Source: Hormiphora californensis
Lineage: Eukaryota; Ctenophora; Tentaculata; Cydippida; Pleurobrachiidae
DNA: 64,000 bases
Reading direction: 5' to 3'
Assembly (NCBI GenBank): GCA_020137815.1
Contig: CM035355.1
Coordinates: 1,636,774-1,700,773 of the forward strand
Positions within the stretch are counted from its first letter, which is position 1. Every line of letters begins with the position of its first letter. The notes beneath the pieces were generated by a model. It was not told the DNA's origin. It saw nothing but the letters and a program-made list of their open reading frames with translations, and did not search any database. Below, one piece after another: positions 13,701 to 44,800 of this stretch. Position numbers and translations under genes: made by a program.

Positions 13701-14809
13701 ATCGGGTCGGTGCTGCCTGACAGGAAAAGATTTGATCGAATATAATTTGTAATTCTCCTTCACAACTTGAAATTATTTCAGGAACAAGCCAGGGGACAGA
13801 TTGGTGGAGTTACGAATAGCATTTTCTATCATGTCTCTACTTGGTAAGAAGCAATAAACCTTGCAGGATACCAATCAAACATTCCAGCAATGGAATCAAT
13901 AACTTTTCTGACTTTCGAGAAAATATCAGGTTATCATTTAGAGTTAACTGAAAACAAATCATTTCAGGTCTGACGTGGTTGTTTGGTATCATCCAGGTTG
14001 TAGCACCACACATAATCATACAGTATTTCTTCGCTATCACCAACACACTTCAGGTAACTTTTTTGCAAGAAAACTAACACTAACATCCAAAATTTAATCA
14101 GCTAAGTATCTGGCGAGCCGCGAGTTTTGTCGAGCTAGGCAACAAGTTGCTATATACTAACCAAAATCTTTTCAGGGTGTAGCAGTGTTTGTATTCTACT
14201 GTCTCTACAACAGTAACATCAGAACGGCCCTGTGGAGGTTGCTGCACGGCCAACCCCTCAACCCCAAATCAATGAGCAGTGCCAGCAATCAGAAAAAGAA
14301 GAAACCTACGAGGAGCATACGAAAAACGGTGGCAAGGAAAATCAGCATCGTCAAATTCCATGTAAGGCACTGAAATTTTCAGATAGAATAATTCACGTTA
14401 TGATGAATAATTGTTAGTTAAATTGCCATCCTCACTCTCCCAGATCGATGGAAACCCGTTCGCCTTTTCACTCGGAGCAATGGCTACCGATAACGCAGAC
14501 GGCCAGCCACGCAAACAAATGGACCGGAAGGAATGGAAGAAGCTGAAGAAGAGCTATGATATCCAACACACTAACGACAAATTATCAACCTGTAACGGAA
14601 CCGGTGCAACCGTTATAAGATCTGTAGAGACAGAAGGACTAACAACACTAACATCAATCAACAGTTTATCATATCCCTCGCCCCTCTCCAATAGAAGTAA
14701 TTCAACCGATCTAAAAAGAATTGATGAGGAGGGTAACGAAAATAGATCCCGGGGTTCATCTTTTACAAAGTTAGACAATGAGAGAGAAGAATTGGTGCAC
14801 CGGATATGA
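4701..14809 (+). CDS. adhesion G-protein-coupled receptor (27 exons)
   Basis: Predicted 1,364-aa receptor of the adhesion GPCR class, at the plasma membrane. Exons: 4701-4743, 4844-5027, 5216-5367, 5551-5674, 6846-6970, 7081-7246, 7419-7522, 7896-7993, 8121-8301, 8586-8695, 8821-9090, 9597-9804, 9978-10077, 10211-10325, 10406-10621, 10764-10910, 11084-11173, 11318-11437, 11572-11746, 11825-12026, 12142-12259, 12414-12637, 12722-12844, 13782-13843, 13968-14053, 14176-14361, 14444-14809; every phase joins in frame. Order: signal peptide (hydrophobic run after M1), pentraxin/LamG-like domain (residues ~15-209, WYHWCVSWD), several FN3 modules (~210-520), hormone-receptor-like motif (~590-650, FTWP, TRTRQC), GAIN (~660-950) ending in a GPS with HLTSF, then 7TM with WMGVEG (TM3), LTWLFGI (TM6) and FAITNTLQG (TM7). 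The cytoplasmic tail is ~180 residues, basic and Ser-rich. The GPS lacks two of its usual four cysteines. Class assignment is secure; orthology and ligand are unknown. Confidence 0.93.
5711..6377. mobile_element. multi-hairpin foldback element in aGPCR intron 4
   Basis: Bounded by inverted copies of a block around AGTTGTAC / TTATAACAC. Inside, ACTTATAACAC pairs with GTGTTATAAGT (5,725-5,761). Between 5,766 and 5,929, outer stems CAATAATG/CATTATTG and AGATTCTT/AAGAATCT enclose three hairpins whose loops share GAGCCTGCGAG. A further perfect ~23-bp stem lies at about 6,307-6,366. It has no coding capacity and is intronic to the receptor gene. Confidence 0.5.
6746..6845 (+). repeat. three tandem ~32-34 bp units, each ending in a splice-acceptor sequence
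   Basis: The unit contains GCTAACACT, CTCCCTCTCTCT and TAG, and repeats three times directly before exon 5 of the adhesion GPCR. Each copy supplies a CTAAC-type branchpoint candidate, a pyrimidine tract and an AG (after 6,779, 6,811 and 6,845). Only the last AG keeps the reading frame that gives the expected pentraxin-like sequence. Confidence 0.7.
9897..9953 (+). repeat. CTGTCTGGCG-family MITE, copy in aGPCR intron
   Basis: Starts CTGTCTGGCGTCG, contains TTTTGATTCTG and ACTCAGATTGGGT. It matches four other copies in the window at 12,268, 13,638, 48,078 and 50,678 (reverse). Confidence 0.45.
12268..12330 (+). repeat. CTGTCTGGCG-family MITE, copy in aGPCR intron
   Basis: Contains CTGTCTGGTGGC, TTTTGATTCTC and CTCAGATCGGGTCGG. 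The right terminus is shortened relative to the copy at 13,638. Confidence 0.45.
13638..13724 (+). repeat. CTGTCTGGCG-family MITE, fullest copy
   Basis: Left end CTGTCTAGCGCCGGCAGAC, interior CTCAGATCGGGTCGG, right end CTGCCTGACAG. The ends are inverted relatives (CTGTC...GACAG), as in a short non-autonomous DNA transposon. It lies in the longest intron of the 7TM region of the aGPCR. Confidence 0.5.
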
Positions 14810-15314
14810 TCAGTTTTAAGTTTAGTTTCAATTTTTAGACTGAGTCTACAATAATGTGACATGTTTTATTTATTCCTGTGAAACTGATTGGTCTGGCATT
14901 GGAGAAAGGGTACCGGTCTACATTACTTGGATGGATCATGGCACATTTCAATTTTTCTCTGATGTTATGGAGTATGGCTGTCGTTTTAGTCGGTACACAT
15001 CTCACATCTCTCGAGCTACTATTCACGACACCAACTGTCAGCCGCTATTGCGGCAGCTTCTATGATCCAGAACTCCTTACGATACGTTAGAGTGGCTGTT
15101 ACCGCAGCTCAGGCCTCAGCTTCACGCTCAGATTTGACAATCGGAACGGATTCTAAGGCGCCAACAGACCGCCTTTACTTCTTCTTTCTACCAACCAACA
15201 GCTTATCTGCACTGTTAAATGATTGATAGGAGGGAAGGAATCAGGACTTACAAGAACCAGGGTGGCGGCAAAAACCACGTGTTTCCGGTTCCCGCCCTTT
15301 TCGTATTTATTTTC

Positions 15315-15856
15315 ATAAGGAACCATAATAAAGTTCAAGAGCCTCCAAGAGCACCCAAGAGCGTACCCGATCAAAGAGAGACCACACCTGAGAGCGCACC
15401 ACACCCAAAAGAGACCACATCCAAGAGCGCACCACCTCCAGAAGACACCACTTCAAGAGCGCACCACATCAAAGAGAGCTCCCCATCCAGAAGATACCAC
15501 GCGCAGGGGACACCACGCGCAGAAGAGACCAGCGCGGCGTTGTATTTGCGCGTGCGGTCTCTTCTGCGCGTGGTGTCCCCTGCGCGCGGTATCTTCTGGA
15601 CGGGGAGCTCTCTTTGATGTGGTGCGCTCTTGGAGTGGTGTCTTTTGGAGGTGATATACTCCATTTTTTTTCAACTGTTCACCCCCCAAAGTCGTGCGCG
15701 GAATTGTTTTGCGCGTTTATCACATGTTAACGTGTAGCGCGCGCCACCCAAATTCTAATTTTTATCAAATTTCAGATTTTGGGTGAACAGTTGAAAAAAA
15801 ATGGACTTTACGCTCTTGGATGGGGTGCGCTCTTGAACTTTATTATGGTTCCTTAT
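15315..15856. mobile_element. long palindromic foldback element, copy A (interrupted)
   Basis: Begins ATAAGGAACCATAATAAAG and ends with its reverse complement. The arms of about 190 bp contain many degenerate GAGCGCACC / GGTGCGCTC motifs and pair along almost their full length around a centre near 15,535 (CAGCGCGGCGTTG). A near-identical copy without the interruption is at 33,180-33,567. The right arm is broken by a 154-bp MITE. No protein is encoded. Confidence 0.75.
15655..15810. mobile_element. TA-target MITE nested in the palindromic element
   Basis: Inverted ends TCCATTTTTTTTCAACTGTT (left) and its complement (right) enclose GC-rich sequence with GTTAACGTG. The uninterrupted sister element at 33.5 kb shows a single TA where this copy has TA on both sides, which points to a Tc1/mariner-type TA duplication. 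Sisters lie at 32,781 and 48,133. Confidence 0.7.
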
Positions 15857-16272
15857 GAACTTTTTCGCGCGCATTTCTATTGAAAAAGACGCAGAGAAGT
15901 CAAATCTGTCAATGATCGCGCGTTCCATGAAAATACTTTAAAATCAGTCAAAACTCCAGTTTCCATTCTCAAAATTGAAAAAGCTTAAAAATTCTCAGAA
16001 CACAATATAAATCATTTTACTAGCGATCACAAGCCCGTTATGCTACACCAATAACCTAGCTATTTCTCTTCTCTCTCTCAGCATTCTACGCTCACCGACA
16101 ATCTCTAAGACAGAGATCGTCGGAGAGCCAACAGACACACCCACAGCACGCAGCAGCAATAAGTTAACTTTTATCAACCTTATCCTTTCCTTTAACCTTC
16201 AATTCTACCAATAAACAAATTTACAAAAACCTATAGGGCCGATCTGCTAACTACAGACACAAACTCGCTCTT

Positions 16273-16274
<2 letters not shown>

Positions 16275-16356
<82 letters not shown>
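16275..16356 (+). repeat. (CT)n microsatellite
   Basis: About 80 bp of nearly pure CT dinucleotides directly beyond the DOT1L stop codon (on the transcript strand it reads GA in the 3' flank). Confidence 0.95.
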
Positions 16357-16362
<6 letters not shown>

Positions 16363-16404
16363 ACTCCCCTCTCTTCTGGATAAACTACACACGGTGTATT
16401 TTCA

Positions 16405-31650
<15,246 letters not shown>

Positions 31651-32618
31651 TACATACCCCTCGTTATATTGACTATATCCTATATCAGGAGGTGTATAAA
31701 TTAGGAAGATATTCATATCAGGAAATATAAATTAGGGAGACTGGGCGAGAGATCAATAATTAACAATGTGTGGGGCCATAATTCACTGACACTTTCAGAT
31801 GTCCATGAAAAAGCTGTTGATCATCATACCGTCAAATAATTTGATATAATATTGTCTAATCCTCTTTTACAAATTCTGTAAAAGCTCTCTGCCATGACGT
31901 TGTCATACACTGACTGTACAACGCGAGGCCGCTCACGTAGAAGAGGAGGGTCTTATATGAGACTACCATGACGGGGTGCAGTGAGAGAGGGGTCGTTGGT
32001 CAAGCAAGTCAACACTCAACAACTAAAATTCTCAACGGATCTTGCGTCAAACACAATTGGCTACAAGTTACAACACAAGCCACGTATTCACGGAAGGTAG
32101 TAAATTAGTCAAGACTTAATATTGCACCTAAGGCAAGCCTCCATTGCACCTCTGAGGGTCCGGGGTTGAGACATATCCCGGTGACGTCTCCGGTCTCCCA
32201 ATCCCCAAAGACGTCCCAGAGGCGGGAGGCCAGAGATTTCCAGCTGGAGGATTACAATACATGCACCGACTAGGACGTAATCGAAAGCCAGAAAAGTGAT
32301 TCAGTGACAATTTAGAGTGACAGTAGGTTGCGTCTCGAAAGGTGCATCTATCAAAATCCTCAAGCTGAGACGTCCCAACTCCCAGGGGGGCAGGGGGAGG
32401 CCGTCATTCAGAATTTGGAAAAATTCTAAAAGGTTTTTATCAATTACTGTGTTTGCTGAACAGCTAGCATTCTTAGCTTCGGCATACTCCCAGCAAAGAG
32501 TAGCACAGGCGAGTCAGTCCTCGAGGCGCGGGCGGAGGGTTTGGCCTATGCTACAGGCCCTATTGGCAAACGTTGCTGGCGCAGCGCGGGATAAGGCAGC
32601 GCTTTTCAACAGGCCCTA

Positions 32619-32760
32619 GGATTTTTTGAAACTGTCACCCCAAAATGACCGCGCATGTGAAATTTATCAATTTTGACGCGCACACCACACGTTAACATGT
32701 GATGTGACGCGCAAAAACATTCCGCGCACGAAAAGGGGGGTGACAGTTTCAAAAAATCCG
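32619..32760. mobile_element. small MITE, variant TIR family
   Basis: The ends TTTTTTGAAACTGTCACCCC and their exact inverse enclose about 100 bp with GTTAACATGTGATG and GACGCGCA. Its interior resembles the TCCATTTTT family at 32,781, so it is probably a diverged subfamily. Confidence 0.6.
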
Positions 32761-32780
32761 ACTTTATATGCTACAGGCCC

Positions 32781-32936
32781 TAAAGTCCATTTTTATTCAA
32801 CTGTTCACCCTCCAACTCGTGCGCGTGCGATATTTTAATTTACGCTGCGCGCGCTACACGTTAACATGTGATAGACGCGCAAAACATTTCCGCGCACGAC
32901 TTTGGGGGGTGAACAGTTGAAAAAAAATGGAGTATA
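32781..32936. mobile_element. TA-target MITE (TCCATTTTT family), copy
   Basis: About 156 bp. The left end reads TCCATTTTTATTCAACTGTT, the right end is its near-perfect inverse, and both are flanked by TA. It is the same family as the elements at 15,655 and 48,133. Confidence 0.7.
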
Positions 32937-33179
32937 GAAGCCGTGGAAAACGCGCGCACTTGGGGTCTGCAGCGCATGCCAAGCGGAGGGTTTGTTTTGG
33001 AAAAAGTTGGCAAACGTTGCTGGCCCCCAGCGCGGGATAAGGCAGCGCTTTTCAATGGAAAAAGGCGAAGTTTGTGAAACATTTTTTGAAACCAGAATTT
33101 TGAATTTTCAAGCACTGAGGTGCAGCGCAGTGTCAATATTTTCTGCGCGCTACGTTTATTTGAGTAAATGCCGCGCTAA

Positions 33180-33567
33180 ATAAGGAACCATAATAAAGTT
33201 CAAGAGCCTCCAAGAGCACCCAAGAGCGCACCCTATCGAAGAGAGACCACACCTGAGAGCGCATCATACCCAAAAGAGACCACATCCAAGAGCGCACCAC
33301 CTCCAGAAGACACCACTTCAAGAGCGCACCACATCAAAGAGAGCTCCCCATCCAGAAGATACCACGCGCAGGGGACACCACGCGCAGAAGAGACCAGCGC
33401 GGCGTTGTATTTGCGCGTGCGGTCTCTTCTGCGCGTGGTGTCCCCTGCGCGCGGTATCTTCTGGATGGGGAGCTCTCTTTGATGTGGTGCGCTCTTGGAG
33501 TGGTGTCTTTTGGAGGTGGTACGCTCTTGGATGGGGTGCGCTCTTGAACTTTATTATGGTTCCTTAT
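33180..33567. mobile_element. long palindromic foldback element, copy B (uninterrupted)
   Basis: Same element as at 15,315, about 388 bp, starting ATAAGGAACCATAATAAAG and ending in its inverse. It differs from copy A by scattered substitutions and lacks the nested MITE. It therefore serves as the empty-site reference for that insertion. Confidence 0.75.
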
Positions 33568-33943
33568 TTAGAAATTTAGAGTGAAAACTATGCACTGTGC
33601 TTTTTTAAGATTTTAAAGATTTTTTAAAGATTTTTTCACTCGCCGAGTCAAAGTTTTTAAGCCTTTTTACCCCTCTTACAGCCCCCGGACCCTGCTCGGG
33701 GCCTAGCCCCCTACAGCCATGCCGAACCTGTATCCCTGGGCCCTGTCATGCTTTTGGGGTATTCATCATCCGACATCCTGACGGTGGATGCCCCGGACGC
33801 ACAGCCCACAGGTGTCAGCGACACGCCGGAGGCCCAGTGGTCAGCTCCCGGCTTCATCCCTAGCTTTGCACGATGTAGGAGGTTTCTAGTAAATAAATAT
33901 TTACCATAAAATTTTATGGGGCGTTCGTGCTATGTTAGTTCGT

Positions 33944-34107
33944 AACCCCTGGACCCTGCCTGCGGGGGGTTTCACACGCCGAGGCTGCCGCCCCTGGCCC
34001 CGGACACCCAGGGACTTGCTCTGCGCCCCTGGACCCTGCTTGTGGGGGTTTTCACGCCCCCTGACCGAGGCTGCCGCCCCTGGCCCCGGACACCCAGGGA
34101 CTTGCTG
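33944..34107 (+). repeat. GC-rich tandem duplication (~80-bp unit)
   Basis: Two units share CCCCTGGACCCTGC at the start and CCCCGGACACCCAGGGAC near the end. A looser third relative, with CCCCGGACCCTGCTCGGGG, lies near 33,680. Composition differs sharply from the AT-rich surroundings. Function is unknown. Confidence 0.65.
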
Positions 34108-34414
34108 GGCCCAGCGCCGTCCATGGTTTGTACCGTGCATAGAATCCACTATCGTCTACCCACGTCCGATGCGGTGGGGGCGTCTTTTCAGTTTTTATAT
34201 GTGTCGCTGTTAGCAATACCTATATTAACTACCCAGACGGCTGCCCTAGATGTTCTACGGGTAACCGAAGCTGCCATCTATCATCAGTTTGTAGTTGTAC
34301 AACCAACCCGGTCTACTTGTGGCATTATCTCTAATTAACTATTCAACATTCTTAGTGTTTAGAGAAAGGAGTTTTCAATGAGTTAGCTGATCTGGAGTGC
34401 CTATGTGAGCCGTG

Positions 34415-41861
<7,447 letters not shown>

Positions 41862-44800
41862 CTAAGAGACGGGCGATTTGGCGAGGTATCCATTGCTATC
41901 TAGAGACATCTTCCCTACATTCAGTGTGGCTTGGTCGACCTTGGTTAGGGCGGGGTTCTGGAGGTCTGCTACTAGTTGTGTGATCCTCTGGTGACTCTCA
42001 CCACACCACGCGTTGGCAAGGGCCAGTTCTGATAGGTCACCCTGGGGGGATGAAGTGGGTTAGAAGATGTCAAGATACCTCTGTCAGGCATCGCGCTGAC
42101 CCTTTCTCGCAGAGTGATGAGATACGGCAGGCATCGCGCTGACAGAAAATATCAATCTATAAAGTTGATGGATTACTAACACTGTCCCCAAACTGTTATT
42201 TACCTTCTCTGCGGCGAGGTTTGCTCGTGAGATGACAGCAGCCATGCTCTGTAGCAAGATAGCACTATCTGCCACCCTGTTTAGCACCACCTGCTGCTCA
42301 ATAATTCCCTTCTTATACTTCATGACTTGTTCTGCTGTGGCAACGTGGAACTTTGTGATATCCTCTTGTAGCTGAGGAGGAGGGTGTCAGTTTTAGTATG
42401 GGGATATTAGTGGAGGGGAGGGTGTCAATTTGCCAGAATATATTCAATATTAGGAATAAACTCAAGTGTAGGGTTTATAATCAGAGCTTGCCCTGCTTGA
42501 CCCCCTCCCTCGCCGTGTTAGAACATAACAAATTTAGAGCACGTGTGGGAGAGAGATAACATGTCAGTAACATGATGCGTTCAGTGACAGATGTCGGAAT
42601 GTAGAGGCTACTTAAACGTACCATTTTGACAGATCCATTGAGGTCAGCGTGCACCTTGGTTTTCAGGGCTCTCATTCCTCCACCCAGGAACTTCTTTTGG
42701 AGTATTCCAATGGCAGTACTCATGTTACCTGAGTTGGTTAGAGGGTTGATAACCAGGGATAAAGTAAAGGAGGGAAATATGATTGATCTACCGTACCCTC
42801 ACAGAAAAAGTTTAGGAAAGAGAATCGATGATAGTACCTTGTTTCTTGAATAGTTTTCCAACTTCTTGTACTCCATTGAGTGCCACAAACAGCTTGAGAA
42901 TATCATTGGTACCCTCGAAGATCCTGAAAATCCTGAGATCCCTCATCCACCTCTCAATACCTGTGATAGGATTGTCAGGGTGATGGGAGGTAATGTTAGG
43001 GCATTAATTTGTCATACTACATGACTCACATGGTTCGGATAGGGCAGCATTTTGTAAGACAAGCATCAATGGGCGCAATACGGACAGAATGATAATAGAG
43101 ATAATAAGAGAGTCTCTACTTACCGACATCCTTCATGAATCCTGCACCCCCAAGAATCTGGATGGTCTCATCACATACATCCCAGGCAGCCTGTGAGGCG
43201 AAGATCTTGCTCATAGCAGCCTCTAGTTGGTACTCAGGGGCTCCTCTGTCCATGTTACCACACAGCATATACGCCATGGACTGGGAGGGAGGGTGGGAGT
43301 TAGTCGAGGAGAGTAAAAAACTACCTACAGATTGGTTGGTGGGCTGCTGTTCCTATTCATAGCACTCTATCCCAAATATAACTCTCTCCATACTAACCTC
43401 ATTAGCATAGCATAGCAGGTTCATCATGGCGATTTTCTGTTGAATTCCCTGGTACTCCCTCAGATTGCTGACAAACTGTTTCCTGTTGTTGGCGTGGTCT
43501 ACAGACTTCTCAATTAGCATTCTCATTGTACCTGTCAGACACGCCCCCATACCGAACCGTCCATTGTTTAGAATGTTCATTGCCACCTTGGAGAAAGGAA
43601 AGATTCGAGTGTTACTAAACTAAATCATACCAAATTCATTGAGAATACTGTTGAAAGAATCACGGTGAAGTGAAATTTAGAGATTATGTACCTTGAAACC
43701 GCCGCCGATTTCTCCCAGCACATTCTCCACAGGTACCTCTACATTTTCATAGTACACCTCAGCCGTGTTGGAGCACTTGATACCCATTTTCTTCTCAGGT
43801 GGGCCGCTGAAATACAGAGTCACATGATTAGAGAGAGAGGGAGGGAAGTGGAAGTGTCAGTGGCTTGGTCTCCCACTGCGCGCGCAACAGATTTGGGAAT
43901 TCATCGCGCGATATCGTCTGGGTGGGAATATCGGCGCGTTACAGCAACTGCTCTGATAACTGTGCGTGTTACGTCACTCCCATGTCAGGTGACTGAACGA
44001 GAGAGACAGTGACTGAACGAGAGAGAGACAGTGTACGGTAAAATAGTACACGCACAGAATTATTGTATAATAGCTGTATGTCAATGTGTCAGCTGTTTGA
44101 AATAACACATACTGTTTGAGAGGGTTTGAAACATGTTACATCGACTCGATGTTGCTACCCGAACAAACTTTTGTAGCATGTTTTAGCGCACGGCATGTTC
44201 AGTGCATGATGCACTGTGGATCTTTGTTTGTGTTACCCAGGTACTGCAGTACATACAGGATGTCAGGAAACGACCGAACCGGGTTTTTTTCCACCGAACC
44301 GAACCGAACCGAATTTGAAAAACTTTTTTACCGAACCGAACCGAACCGAACCGAACCGAATTTCGGTAACCGAACCGAACCGAACCATACAAAACTTTTT
44401 CTGTATAAATGTTTCTCTAAAAAGTCATGGAGAGCACCGATCAAGGTATTGAGAATCATTCTCTGAAATTTTGTTAAAAAATGTTTGAAAAAATTTCAAA
44501 GTCAATTTTGTGAAAAAATTTTCAAAGTCAATTTTATCGTAAACTTTCTATGTCAATTTTTGCGTACGAATCGTGTTTCGAATCGGCAATGCTATACGGG
44601 AATGATATTGCTAATTAGCAGGATTAAACGAACCATGAATCGTGTCTCTCTCTAAATTTCCTAATTAGATTTGATGGGGGATCACGTATCAGCACAATCC
44701 ATCTCGGACCCACTAATTACCAACATCACTCCCGTTTAGCAATACCGATTCGAAACACGATTCGTATACCATAATTTACTTTCATTCATAAATATTTTTC

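Larger units (their letters stand above)
14810..16404. other. convergent intergenic region between aGPCR and DOT1L
   Basis: Holds the 3' UTR of the aGPCR, a short hydrophobic open frame at about 14,878-15,090 that I cannot tie to any gene, a large palindromic element with a nested MITE (15,315-15,856), AT-rich sequence, and a (CT)n tract just beyond the DOT1L stop codon. No further exon is supported. Confidence 0.55.
31651..34414. other. divergent promoter region between DOT1L and NCK, filled with repeats
   Basis: Separates the DOT1L start (31,650, leftward) from the NCK start (34,415, rightward). It contains a partial SINE-like motif near 31,980-32,005, a 32.1-32.6 kb stretch with no recognised content, two small MITEs, two partial direct copies of GGCAAACGTTGCTGGC...GATAAGGCAGCGC at about 32.56 and 33.01 kb, the uninterrupted palindromic element, and a GC-rich tandem duplication near 34.0 kb. 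I see no coding exon. Confidence 0.55.

Noticed and set aside
14878-15090. 70-codon hydrophobic frame after the aGPCR stop
   Set aside because: No homology recognised and no splice connection. It is most likely 3' UTR sequence.
15219-15689. Open frames on both strands with repeated Ser-Ala-Pro and Arg-Ala-His motifs
   Set aside because: They are read-through of the palindromic foldback element; both strands are open because the arms are complementary.
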